Origin: an uncultured Collinsella sp.
GTDB taxonomy: Bacteria > Actinomycetota > Coriobacteriia > Coriobacteriales > Coriobacteriaceae
Direction: 5' to 3'
Length of the DNA stretch: 64,000 bases
Assembly (NCBI GenBank): GCA_958408685.1
Contig: CATYLC010000003.1
Span: 1 to 64,000 of the forward strand
Shown: positions 1 through 8,215 of the stretch, one piece after another
How the letters are laid out: each line of letters opens with the position of its first letter
Position numbering within the stretch: the first letter of the stretch is position 1
Notes under the pieces: model-generated
The model's database searches: none
What the model was told of the DNA's origin: nothing
Seen by the model: the letters and a program-made list of their open reading frames with translations, nothing else
Position numbers and translations under genes: made by a program

Positions 1-77
1 CCGCACATGTGCGGATGAATGTGGGAGGTGTTCGGATGAAGTCGATAATCAAGGATCGTTTTGTAAGAGCGAGTTAG
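1..77 (+). other. Left-edge segment, possible 3' end of an upstream gene
   Basis: A reading frame is open from the left edge to a TAG at 75-77. It may be the last residues of an upstream gene. Alternatively, an ATG at 36, preceded by GGAGG at 24-28, would give a 13-residue peptide. A perfect 14-bp palindrome occupies positions 1-14. The neighbour expected here in related genomes would be rpmF or plsX, but too little sequence is present to decide. Confidence 0.25.
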
Positions 78-133
78 AGCGCTGTTATGTGCTTCGCGGC
101 GCACGTCGTGGGGTAGAATCAGAACCGTGTCTT

Positions 134-160
134 GGTACCGCCCGGGCGGTACCATTCTTT
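134..160 (+). terminator. Palindrome and T-rich tail before acpP
   Basis: A perfect 20-bp palindrome (134-153, GGTACCGC/GCGGTACC around CCGG) is followed by ATTCTTTT. This has the form of an intrinsic terminator for whatever lies to the left. Because acpP starts only 37 bases later, it could also be a leader hairpin. A TACTAT hexamer at about 171-176 is a possible -10 element. Confidence 0.45.
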
Positions 161-190
161 TGGTATTCATGTACTATGAGAGGAAGCGCT

Positions 191-433
191 ATGGACCGCT
201 CCGAAATCTTCGACAAGATCGCCGAGGTCGCTGCTGACGTTCTGGGTGTCGATGTTGCCGAAATTAGCGAGGAGACCACCTTTGACGACCTCGATGCCAA
301 CTCGCTCGAGCGCCTGCAGCTGGTTACGGCTATCGAGGACGAGTTCAACCTCGAGATCGATGACGAGACCCTGCTCTCGCTCAACTCTGTCGCCGACGCC
401 GTCGACGCTATCGAAGCTGCCAAGGAGGCCTAA
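191..433 (+). CDS. acpP: Acyl carrier protein
   Basis: The product is an 80-residue acidic acyl carrier protein, the cytoplasmic carrier of growing acyl chains in fatty-acid synthesis. The phosphopantetheine attachment serine is S38 in the motif DANSLERLQL; the family usually has DSL, and here an Asn precedes the Ser. ATG at 191 is preceded by GAGAGGAAG. The frame stays open upstream of 191, but the palindrome at 134-153 makes longer starts unlikely. Three bases separate it from rnc, the usual actinobacterial and Firmicute arrangement, so the two are probably co-transcribed. Confidence 0.93.
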   Translation: MDRSEIFDKIAEVAADVLGVDVAEISEETTFDDLDANSLERLQLVTAIEDEFNLEIDDETLLSLNSVADAVDAIEAAKEA

Positions 434-436
434 GTC

Positions 437-1162
437 TTGGCTTTATCCGAACGACTTACGCGCGCCCAGGAAATCCTGGGCCACGAGTTCAACAATAAGG
501 TGCTGCTGCGCGCGGCCCTTACGCATCCCTCGGCAGTCGAGGGCCAGCCGGTTTCTGCCAGCTATGAGCGCCTTGAGTTCTTGGGCGATTCCATTTTGGG
601 CGCTGTGGTCGCACGCTCCCTGTTTGAGTCCTATCCCGAGTTTGACGAGGGCAAGCTCACTCGCTTGAAGGTGTCGCTCGTCTCGGGCGCCACGCTATCC
701 GAGGTTTCTCACGAGTTGGGCATCGACGACATCATTATCTTTGGTGCCTCCGAGACCGGTACCGGTGCGCGCGGCCTGCATTCGGCCCTCGAGAACGTCT
801 ATGAGTCGCTCGTGGGCGCGCTGTACCTGGATGCCGGCTGGGACGTTGCGGCGGAGTTCATTCACCGTACGCTTAAGCCGCATTTGGCTTCCGAGCGTGC
901 CGAGCATCCTGCGAACCCCAAGTCGTTTTTGCAGGAGTGCGTGCAAGCCGACGGTCACGAGCCCCCGGCGTACAAGCTCGTTGGCTCCGAGGGCCCGGCG
1001 CATGCGCCCACCTTTACCGCTGTGGTTTTGATCGATGGTATTCGCCAGGGTCGCGGCTCCGGCTCCTCAAAGAAGGAAGCCGAGGGAGCTGCCGCGCTTG
1101 AAGCGCTCGACCGCATGGGTTACACCACCAACGGCGTGATTCTGAACAAGAAGCACGTGTAA
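437..1162 (+). CDS. rnc: Ribonuclease III
   Basis: This 241-residue double-strand-specific endoribonuclease matures rRNA and other structured RNAs. The catalytic signature ERLEFLGDSILG lies at about residues 44-55, and the second acidic cluster around residues 121-132 (VYESLVGALYLDAG). A C-terminal double-stranded RNA-binding domain spans about 160-235. The length is typical of the family. The start is a TTG at 437, three bases after acpP, with AAGGAGG in the end of acpP as its ribosome-binding site. smc begins 10 bases downstream, so this is one operon. Confidence 0.95.
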   Translation: MALSERLTRAQEILGHEFNNKVLLRAALTHPSAVEGQPVSASYERLEFLGDSILGAVVARSLFESYPEFDEGKLTRLKVSLVSGATLSEVSHELGIDDIIIFGASETGTGARGLHSALENVYESLVGALYLDAGWDVAAEFIHRTLKPHLASERAEHPANPKSFLQECVQADGHEPPAYKLVGSEGPAHAPTFTAVVLIDGIRQGRGSGSSKKEAEGAAALEALDRMGYTTNGVILNKKHV

Positions 1163-1172
1163 GCGAGGAACC

Positions 1173-4100
1173 GTGTATCTCAAGTCCCTTACGCTCAAGG
1201 GGTTCAAGTCGTTTGCCGACCGCGCCCATATGACGTTTGAGCCGGGCCTGACCGTCATCGTCGGTCCAAACGGCTCGGGAAAATCGAACATCTCTGACTC
1301 GATTCTGTGGGTCCTGGGCGAGCAGAGCGCCAAGCAGCTGCGCGGCCAGGCCATGGAGGATGTCATCTTCTCGGGCTCGTCGGCGCGCAAGCCGGTGGGT
1401 GTCGCCGAGGTCACGCTGGTGCTCGATAACTCGGACCATATGTTGCCCGTCGACTTTGACGAGGTCGCCATCACCCGTCGCATGTATCGCTCGGGCGAAA
1501 GCGAGTACCTCATCAACTCGAGTCCGTGCCGCCTGATGGACATTCAGGACATCCTGCACGATTCGGGCCTGGGCAAGGATACGCATTCCATCATCAGCCA
1601 GGGCAAGCTCGACGCCATTTTGCAGAGCCGCCCCGAGGAGCGTCGCGCCCTCATCGAGGAGGCCGCCGGCATTTCCAAGCACAAGCGCCGCAAGGAGCGA
1701 GCGCTCAAAAAGATTAAGTCGATGGACGAGCACCTGATGCGTGCCCGCGACATCAATAAGGAAATCGCCCGTCAGCTGCGACCGCTGGAGCGTCAGGTCG
1801 ATCGCGCGCGCAAGTACAAAGAGCTGTCCTCGCGCGCGAACGAGCTTACGCAGATGCTGGCTGTCGATGAGCTTCGTTCGCTGCAGTCGCAGTGGAACGA
1901 CCTGGAGAGCCGCTCCAAGGAAGGTGCTGCCGAGCTGGAGCTTGCGCAGTACCGCATGAGCGAAAAGGAGCGCGAGCTCGAGAAGCTCCAGGTTATGCTT
2001 GAGGAAAAGGGCCTGTTTGTGGGCGACTTGGGCGAGCAGCGCCGCCATATGCAAGATGTGGTCGGCCGTATTAACTCCGACATGCGCCTGCTCGAGGAAA
2101 AGGGTCACAACATGGTGTCGCGCCTGTCTGACATGCGCGGGCAGATTTCGAGCTCCGAGCATCAGCGTCGTCGCGTGGTCGAGGAGCTCGAGGACGCGCG
2201 TGCGCAGCTTGAGGAAGTGACCGGCGCGCACATGCAGGCCCAGGAGGACGTTGACGCCGCTGGTCCTGCCGCCGCAGAGCTCCACGAGCGGCGCGTGGCG
2301 CTCGACAATCAGATTTCGCAGCTTACGCGTAAGCAACGCGATGTGCAGCGCGTGGCCGACAACGCCGCGCTCGAGCTCGCCAAGGTGAAGGACTCGCTGA
2401 GCAATGCCGAGGTCGAGGACAACATGTATGCCTCGCGCCTGGAGCAGATCGACGAGCAGCTCGAGGAGGTCATGGCTTCGCTCGAGAGCCGTCGCGACCG
2501 CGCCGAGGAGCTTGAGGGCGCTCTTGAGGAAGCGCGCCAGGCTCAGGTCGATGCGCGTGAGGCCACCGAGACGGCACGCGCGGCCCTGAAGGACCTGCGT
2601 GCCCGTGAGAGCGAGGCACGCAACAAGTTATCCGAGGTGCGCTCGGAGCTTGCCAGCCAAAAGAAACTCGATGCCCGCATGGCCGACAGCTCGCCGCTCG
2701 TGAGCCGTCTGGTGGGTGCGCTGGGCGACGATGTCTTGGGTCGTCTGGGCGACGTGCTGGAGGCCCCGCGCGAGCTTGAGGGCCTGGTTGAGCAATTGCT
2801 CGCCGGCGATATCGATGCGCTGCTGTTTGATGACGCCGCCACGCTTGAGCGTGCCGGTCGTGCGGCTCTGGACCAAAAGAAGGCCTCGGGCGAGGCACTG
2901 CTGGTGGCGCGCGGCGTGAGCGGCTCTACCGCCGCTGAGGGCGCCTCCGGTACCCGTCTGGTTGATCGTCTGTCCGTGCGCGCAGGCTACGGTCCCGTCG
3001 TCGAGGCGCTGCTCGGCGGCTATTACGTCGTTGACGATCTTGCTGCCGCGCTGTCGGCGCCGGTCGTTGAAGGCGTGACTTACGTGACCCCCGATGGCGC
3101 CCGCGTCGCCTGCGGCGGCCTGGTGCGCGTGGGGCTTGATGCCGGCGAGGCTTTGGGTGCCTTGGAGCGCAAGCGCCGCATCCGTGAGCTCGAGGGCCTG
3201 GAACCCGATCTGGCTGCCATCTTTGAGCATGCTTCGGACCAAGTCGTCGAGGCCAACGTTGCCGTCGAGGAGGCCCGTGCCGCCGAGGGCGATGCCGCCG
3301 GTGAGATCGCCCGTCTTGAGGGCGAGCGCCGCTCGCTGCTCTCCGAGATCGGCCGCTTGGAGCAAAGCGCCAACAATGCCGAGGTCGAGCGCGTGCGCAT
3401 CTCCAAGCGCCGCGAGCAGGCTGCCGAGGCCGTTCGTGCCGCGCGCCCGCGCGTTGACGAGCTCACCCGTTCGCGTGACGAGGCGCGTGCACAGGCAAGC
3501 GACCTGGGTCTCCAGATTGCCGAGGCCAACGATGAGCTCGATCGCGTTCGCCGTGACGATTCCGAAGCTGCCGGTAAGCTCGCCGATGCCAAGGTGCGCC
3601 TGGCCCAGACGAGCGAGCGCCTGCGTTCGCTGAAGGGCCGCGTGCCCGACCTTGAGCATCGTCTTGAGGGCATCGACCGTCGTATCCGCGGAACACGCCA
3701 GGCTTCGCGCTCGCTCGAGCTGCTGCGCCTGCGCGTCGACCCCATGCACGAACGCTATTCTGCCCTGTTGGAACGCGCGTCGGATTGGGCAGCGCGCCTG
3801 CGTGACCAGGCCTCTCTGGAGGAGGCGGACTCCGCTTCGCTCAAGAAGACCATCGAGGATGCCAAGGCAGAGGTTGCCCGCGCTAAGGAGCGAGTCGATA
3901 CCGCCTCCGCCGCGCAAAACGAGTTCAAGGTCGCGCGTGGCAAGCTCGAGGTGCAGGTCGAGGCTGCCATCAAGGCCATTACCGCCGATGGCACGACGGT
4001 GCTCGAGGAAGCGCTCATGCTTCCGGTGCCCACGGACCGCGATGCCGCCGAGCGCGAACTCAACCAGCTTGTGCGCCAGATCAACAACCTTGGTCCCGTT

Positions 4101-4709
4101 AACCAAGTTGCCATGGAGGAGTACGAGCAGCTCAAGCGCCGCGCCGACTACATCGAGGAGCAGCTGGCCGATCTGGAGAGCGCGCGCAAGGCGCTCACCA
4201 AGATCACGGTGGCCATTGATCGCAAGATGCGGAAGGCCTTCCTGGTGACGTTTGAGAAGGTCGACGCGAACTTCCGCGAGATCTTCGCTATGCTCTTCCC
4301 GGGCGGCCAGGCTCATCTGGAGATGACCGATCCCGAGCATCCTGCCGAGACGGGTATCGAGGTCGTGGCGCAGCCGCGCGGCAAGCGCATCACCAAGATG
4401 ATGCTCATGTCGGGCGGCGAGAAGAGTCTGACGGCGCTCGCCCTGCTTTTTGCCGTGTACCGCACACGTACGGTTCCGTTCTATGTGCTGGACGAGGTCG
4501 AGGCGGCGCTTGATGACGCTAACCTGTCCAAGCTCATCGGAGCCCTCGATGTGCTGCGTTCCGATACGCAGCTCTTGGTTATCTCGCATCAGCGCCGTAC
4601 TATGGAGGACGCTGACGTCCTCTATGGCGTCTCGATGCAAGCCGACGGCGTCAGTCGCGTCGTCTCGCAAAAACTCGATCGCGAAACCGGAAAGGTCGTG
4701 AATGCATAA
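1173..4709 (+). CDS. smc: Chromosome segregation protein SMC
   Basis: This 1178-residue SMC ATPase compacts and segregates the chromosome, normally with ScpA and ScpB, which are not in this window. The N-terminal Walker A (GPNGSGKSN) is at residues 31-39. Long Glu/Arg/Ala-rich coiled-coil arms flank a hinge domain at about 500-650. The C-terminal head carries the signature LMSGGEKSL near 1080 and Walker B (FYVLDEVEAALDD) near 1105. The start is GTG at 1173, with AGCGAGGAA just upstream. The stop overlaps the ftsY ATG by one base (TAATG), implying translational coupling. Size and domain order are canonical. Confidence 0.96.
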   Translation: MYLKSLTLKGFKSFADRAHMTFEPGLTVIVGPNGSGKSNISDSILWVLGEQSAKQLRGQAMEDVIFSGSSARKPVGVAEVTLVLDNSDHMLPVDFDEVAITRRMYRSGESEYLINSSPCRLMDIQDILHDSGLGKDTHSIISQGKLDAILQSRPEERRALIEEAAGISKHKRRKERALKKIKSMDEHLMRARDINKEIARQLRPLERQVDRARKYKELSSRANELTQMLAVDELRSLQSQWNDLESRSKEGAAELELAQYRMSEKERELEKLQVMLEEKGLFVGDLGEQRRHMQDVVGRINSDMRLLEEKGHNMVSRLSDMRGQISSSEHQRRRVVEELEDARAQLEEVTGAHMQAQEDVDAAGPAAAELHERRVALDNQISQLTRKQRDVQRVADNAALELAKVKDSLSNAEVEDNMYASRLEQIDEQLEEVMASLESRRDRAEELEGALEEARQAQVDAREATETARAALKDLRARESEARNKLSEVRSELASQKKLDARMADSSPLVSRLVGALGDDVLGRLGDVLEAPRELEGLVEQLLAGDIDALLFDDAATLERAGRAALDQKKASGEALLVARGVSGSTAAEGASGTRLVDRLSVRAGYGPVVEALLGGYYVVDDLAAALSAPVVEGVTYVTPDGARVACGGLVRVGLDAGEALGALERKRRIRELEGLEPDLAAIFEHASDQVVEANVAVEEARAAEGDAAGEIARLEGERRSLLSEIGRLEQSANNAEVERVRISKRREQAAEAVRAARPRVDELTRSRDEARAQASDLGLQIAEANDELDRVRRDDSEAAGKLADAKVRLAQTSERLRSLKGRVPDLEHRLEGIDRRIRGTRQASRSLELLRLRVDPMHERYSALLERASDWAARLRDQASLEEADSASLKKTIEDAKAEVARAKERVDTASAAQNEFKVARGKLEVQVEAAIKAITADGTTVLEEALMLPVPTDRDAAERELNQLVRQINNLGPVNQVAMEEYEQLKRRADYIEEQLADLESARKALTKITVAIDRKMRKAFLVTFEKVDANFREIFAMLFPGGQAHLEMTDPEHPAETGIEVVAQPRGKRITKMMLMSGGEKSLTALALLFAVYRTRTVPFYVLDEVEAALDDANLSKLIGALDVLRSDTQLLVISHQRRTMEDADVLYGVSMQADGVSRVVSQKLDRETGKVVNA

Positions 4710-5626
4710 TGGGATTCTTCGATGCTCTCTCGCGCGGACTTGAGCGCAGCCGCGAGGCCCTCAACGAGGTCTTCTACTTTGGCGGTGAGGTCGACGAGGA
4801 TTTTTGGGAGGACCTGGAGGACACCCTCGTAATGGGTGACATGGGCGCCGAGGTCGCTATCAAGGTCTCCGATGACCTGCGCGATGCCGCGGCCAAGAAG
4901 AACCTCAAGACCGCTCCGCAGCTTCGCCGCGCCCTGGCCGAGCAGCTTGAGCAGCACTTTGTGCCCATCGAGCGAGATCCGTTCTCCGATACGCCGAGCT
5001 GCGTGCTGTTTGTGGGCATTAACGGTGCCGGCAAGACCACGACGGTCGGTAAGATCGCGAGCGCCATGGCTGCCCGCGGCAAGAACGTGGTGATCGGTTC
5101 GGCCGACACCTTCCGCGCCGCCGCCATCGAGCAGCTTGATGTGTGGGGCCAGCGCGCTGGCGTCCCCGTCATCAAGCGCGACCGCGGCTCCGACCCGGCA
5201 AGTGTTTGCTACGACGTGCTCGACGAGGCCGACAAGCGCGGCAGCGACCTGGTGCTTATCGATACCGCCGGCCGTCTACACACGAGCCCTGAGCTCATGC
5301 GCGAGCTTGCCAAGGTGGTCAATGTGACCCGTAAGCGCGCCGCCAATATGGCCGCCGGTCCCATGCCGGTTTCGGTCGTGCTTGTGATCGACGCCGCGAC
5401 GGGCCAAAACGGTCTGAACCAGGCGCTCGAGTTTAACGAGGCGCTGGGCCTGGACGGTATTATCATGACTAAGCTCGACGGCACGGCTAAGGGCGGCATC
5501 GCCATGGCCGTGGCCGAGAAGCTCAAGCTCCCGATCCTGCGCATCGGCGTGGGCGAGCAGGTCGATGACCTGCAGGAGTTCAATGCCAAAGATTTCTGCC
5601 GCGCCCTGGTGGGCGAGTCCAATTAA
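4709..5626 (+). CDS. ftsY: Signal recognition particle receptor FtsY
   Basis: This 305-residue SRP receptor GTPase docks ribosome-SRP complexes at the membrane. It has the N and G domains with GINGAGKTTT at about 103-112, DTAGRLH near 185 and TKLDGTAKGG near 253. The long acidic A domain of the E. coli protein is absent, as in most Gram-positive and actinobacterial forms, so membrane contact probably relies on the N-terminal amphipathic helix. Its ATG overlaps the smc stop and ffh follows after 10 bases, placing both SRP GTPases in one transcript. Confidence 0.96.
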   Translation: MGFFDALSRGLERSREALNEVFYFGGEVDEDFWEDLEDTLVMGDMGAEVAIKVSDDLRDAAAKKNLKTAPQLRRALAEQLEQHFVPIERDPFSDTPSCVLFVGINGAGKTTTVGKIASAMAARGKNVVIGSADTFRAAAIEQLDVWGQRAGVPVIKRDRGSDPASVCYDVLDEADKRGSDLVLIDTAGRLHTSPELMRELAKVVNVTRKRAANMAAGPMPVSVVLVIDAATGQNGLNQALEFNEALGLDGIIMTKLDGTAKGGIAMAVAEKLKLPILRIGVGEQVDDLQEFNAKDFCRALVGESN

Positions 5627-5636
5627 GGAGTGACTA

Positions 5637-7112
5637 GTGTTTGATTCCCTGAGCGATCGCCTCAACGACACATTTGACCGCCTGCGCGGCAAGGGCAAGC
5701 TGACCGAGGCCGATATTACTTCGGCCATGCGCGATATTCGCATGGCGCTGCTCGAGGCCGACGTTAACTTTAAGGTTGTCAAGGAGTTCGTCGCCAAGAC
5801 TAAGGAGCGCTGCATGACCGCAGAGGTCATGGAGTCGCTCTCTCCGGCGCAAAACGTCGTCAAGATCGTGCTCGACGAGCTTACCGAGATGCTCGGCTCC
5901 ACCGAGAGCAAGCTCGTCTTTAGCAACCGTATTCCCAATGTCATCATGCTCGTGGGCCTGCAGGGCTCCGGTAAGACCACGGCTGCCGTAAAGCTGGCCT
6001 ACCTGCTCAAGAAGCAGGGTCGCTCGCCGTTGCTCGCCGCGTGCGACGTCTACCGTCCCGCTGCTGCCGACCAGCTGGCCACGCTCGGTGGCGAGATCGG
6101 CGTACCGGTCTTCCGCGGCGACGGTGCGCACCCGGTCGATATCGCCAAGGGCGCCATCCAGGAGGCCGTCGACCACCTGCGCGACGTGGTCATCGTCGAT
6201 ACCGCCGGACGTCTTCAGATCGATGAGCAGATGATGCAGGAGGCCGTGGACATCAAGAAGGCCGTTAAGCCCGATCAGGTGCTGATGGTCGTCGATGCCA
6301 TGACCGGCCAGGATATCGTCAACGTCGTCTCGACCTTTGCCGAGCGCACCGACTTTGACGGAGTGATCATCTCCAAGCTCGACGGCGATGCCCGTGGCGG
6401 CGGCGCGCTTTCCGTGCGCCAGGTGACCGGCAAGCCCATCAAGTTCGTGAGCATGGGCGAGAAGCCCGATTCGCTGGAGCCGTTCTATCCCGATCGTATG
6501 GCCAAGCGCATTCTGGGTATGGGCGACGTTGTCGGCATTATTGAGAAGGCCCAGGAGGCGGCCGACGCCGAGCAGCTCGAGGCTGCCGAGCGCATGCTGC
6601 GCGAGGGCTTCACCATGAATGACATGCTCGACCAGATGAAGGCCGTCAAGAAGATGGGCGGCATGAAGGGCATCCTGGGCATGCTCCCCGGCGGCCAGCG
6701 TGCGCTCAACCAGATGGGCGGCAACCTGGACGAGGGCATCTTCGACAAGAACGAGGCCATCATCATGTCGATGACCAAGGAGGAGCGCCTTCGCCCCTCC
6801 ATCATCAACGGTCAGCGCCGTGCCCGCATTGCCAAGGGCGCCGGCGTGACCCCCACCGAGGTCAATAGCCTTATGAAGCAGTGGGGCGAGATGAACAAGA
6901 TGATGGGCCGCATGCGCACGATGGCCAATCAGGCGCAGGCCGGCGGCAAGAAGGGCAAGAAGGGTAAGAAGGGCAAAAAGATGCGCATGCCCAATATTCC
7001 CGGTCTGGATGCCATGGGGCTGGGCGGCATGGGCGGCCTGGGAACGGGCGGCCCCAAGTCCGATATGGACCTGCTGCGCCAGATGGAAGCGCAGATGCGT
7101 AATAAGAAATAG
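5637..7112 (+). CDS. ffh: Signal recognition particle protein Ffh (SRP54)
   Basis: This 491-residue SRP GTPase binds 4.5S RNA and signal sequences. The GTPase P-loop GLQGSGKTT lies at about 106-115, and a Met-rich M domain runs from about 300 to 435. The tail is unusual: three GKK repeats in a Lys-rich run, then a Gly/Met-rich stretch and a basic end. The start is GTG at 5637, with AAGGAG seven bases upstream. A bidirectional hairpin follows at 7138-7172. The SRP RNA gene is not recognisable in this window. Confidence 0.96.
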   Translation: MFDSLSDRLNDTFDRLRGKGKLTEADITSAMRDIRMALLEADVNFKVVKEFVAKTKERCMTAEVMESLSPAQNVVKIVLDELTEMLGSTESKLVFSNRIPNVIMLVGLQGSGKTTAAVKLAYLLKKQGRSPLLAACDVYRPAAADQLATLGGEIGVPVFRGDGAHPVDIAKGAIQEAVDHLRDVVIVDTAGRLQIDEQMMQEAVDIKKAVKPDQVLMVVDAMTGQDIVNVVSTFAERTDFDGVIISKLDGDARGGGALSVRQVTGKPIKFVSMGEKPDSLEPFYPDRMAKRILGMGDVVGIIEKAQEAADAEQLEAAERMLREGFTMNDMLDQMKAVKKMGGMKGILGMLPGGQRALNQMGGNLDEGIFDKNEAIIMSMTKEERLRPSIINGQRRARIAKGAGVTPTEVNSLMKQWGEMNKMMGRMRTMANQAQAGGKKGKKGKKGKKMRMPNIPGLDAMGLGGMGGLGTGGPKSDMDLLRQMEAQMRNKK

Positions 7113-7137
7113 AGCTCTAATTCCAGTTTGATATGGC

Positions 7138-7172
7138 AAAGGCCACTCGGAAGCTACCGGGTGGCCTTTGTT
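7138..7172. terminator. Terminator between ffh and the DUF134/NifX gene
   Basis: An inverted repeat, AAAGGCCAC to GTGGCCTTT (7138-7146 and 7161-7169), contains an inner CGG/CCG pair and is followed by TGTTGTT. It sits between convergent genes and could stop transcription from either side. Confidence 0.8.
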
Positions 7173-7232
7173 GTTGGCTTTGATTGTTGGGTTGCGTTTA
7201 GCGTCGCGCCCCGAGCTCGCGGTGTCGTGCCG

Positions 7233-7997
7233 TTAGTGGCAGCCACAGCCCTCGTGGCCCTCGTGCTCGTGATGGTCGTGGCAGCTGCAGGACTCGCCGT
7301 GTTCGTGGGCGTGGCCGTGGTCATGGCCGTGGCAGCCGCATGTGGCCTCGCCGTTCTGTGCGAGCGTGCCGGCAATAAGGGCTTCGACGCAAGCGTCGCA
7401 GCTGCCCTGGGCACCTGCGTATACCGTGATGCCGGCTTGGGCAAGCGCGTTGATGGCGCCACCGCCGATGCCGCCGCAGATGAGCGTGTCCACACCGCCG
7501 TTGGCGAGCAGGCCCGCCAGGGCGCCGTGGCCGGTGCCGCCGGTGCCCACGACCTGCTCGTTGAGCACCTTGCCGTCCTGAATGTCGTAGATCTTGAACT
7601 GCTCGCTGCGGCCAAAGTGCATAAAGATGTTGCCGTTGTCGTACGTCGTTGCCACCCTCATGGTGCCGACCTCCTTTGCTGGCCATGCGGCCGTCGTCGA
7701 GGCGATGGGGGAGTACGCGATATTGCCGCCCTCGATGACGAGCGCTCGTCCGTTGACCAGCGCATCGGCCACCTTGCGATGCGCGCGGCTGCAAATGGCC
7801 GCCACCGTTGCACGGGCGATGCCCATCTGCTGGGCGACCGCCTCTTGGTTGAGACCTTCCAGGTCGCACAGGCGCAGCACCTCAAGCTCGTCGACGGTCA
7901 TGTCGATGGCATCACCGCTGGCCAGGCCATCGGGGGTGAAGCCGCGGTATTCGGGGATGATCCCGACGCGGCGCAGTTTTTCGCGTCTTCCTGCCAT
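7233..7997 (-). CDS. DUF134 regulator fused to NifX/NifB-type dinitrogenase-cofactor domain, His/Cys-rich tail
   Basis: The 254-residue protein has three parts. Residues 1 to about 95 are a DUF134 domain, a predicted helix-turn-helix DNA-binding family (VDELEVLRLCDLEGLNQEAVAQQMGIARATV). Residues 113 to about 213 form a NifX/NifB C-terminal-like domain (iron-molybdenum-cofactor binding superfamily), starting MRVATTYDNG and containing CGGIGGGA. The tail from about 215 is packed with His and Cys (HGHDHGHAHEHGESCSC) and is probably metal-binding. ATG at 7995-7997 is preferred over the GTG at 8003 because AGGAG lies five bases ahead of it. A second strong Shine-Dalgarno precedes internal ATG 7661 at the domain boundary. 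The function is unknown; a metal-responsive regulator is my inference. Confidence 0.85.
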   Translation of the reverse strand: MAGRREKLRRVGIIPEYRGFTPDGLASGDAIDMTVDELEVLRLCDLEGLNQEAVAQQMGIARATVAAICSRAHRKVADALVNGRALVIEGGNIAYSPIASTTAAWPAKEVGTMRVATTYDNGNIFMHFGRSEQFKIYDIQDGKVLNEQVVGTGGTGHGALAGLLANGGVDTLICGGIGGGAINALAQAGITVYAGAQGSCDACVEALIAGTLAQNGEATCGCHGHDHGHAHEHGESCSCHDHHEHEGHEGCGCH

Positions 7998-8011
7998 GCA
8001 CACTCCTTATC

Positions 8012-8023
8012 TGACATATGTCA
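8012..8023. promoter_or_regulatory. Palindromic operator-like site 1
   Basis: TGACATATGTCA is a perfect 12-bp palindrome lying 15 bases upstream of the start of the DUF134/NifX gene. It is an obvious candidate for autoregulation by the HTH protein. A matching site lies 53 bp away, centre to centre. Confidence 0.55.
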
Positions 8024-8064
8024 ACAATAGGATAACGCGTTAGTCGTTGGGCGCAAGGCATTTC

Positions 8065-8076
8065 TGGCATATGTCA
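8065..8076. promoter_or_regulatory. Palindromic operator-like site 2
   Basis: TGGCATATGTCA differs from site 1 at one position and is flanked by C and G, extending the dyad. The 53-bp spacing is about five helical turns, which would place both sites on one face of the DNA. It lies between the DUF134/NifX gene and thyA. Confidence 0.5.
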
Positions 8077-8153
8077 GAAAAAGGCTAAGATGCCTCGTTG
8101 CCGCTTGCGGAGCCGCGCTGCCGTGCATTGCGTGTGCCGGACTAAGTGTCCAA

Positions 8154-8181
8154 TTCGACACTCGCGCGCCTGGGCTACAAT
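8154..8181 (+). promoter_or_regulatory. Candidate promoter for thyA-folA
   Basis: TTCGAC (8154-8159) and TACAAT (8176-8181) are separated by 16 bases, about 35 bases before the thyA start. The match to a housekeeping sigma-70 promoter is fair. No start site was measured. Confidence 0.45.
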
Positions 8182-8215
8182 AAATCTCGCTTATAGGCGA
8201 CTGACAGGAGGGTCA

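Noticed and set aside
7128..8030. Plus-strand open frame opposite the DUF134/NifX gene
   Set aside because: It begins in the ffh terminator and the minus strand encodes clear DUF134 and NifX-like domains.
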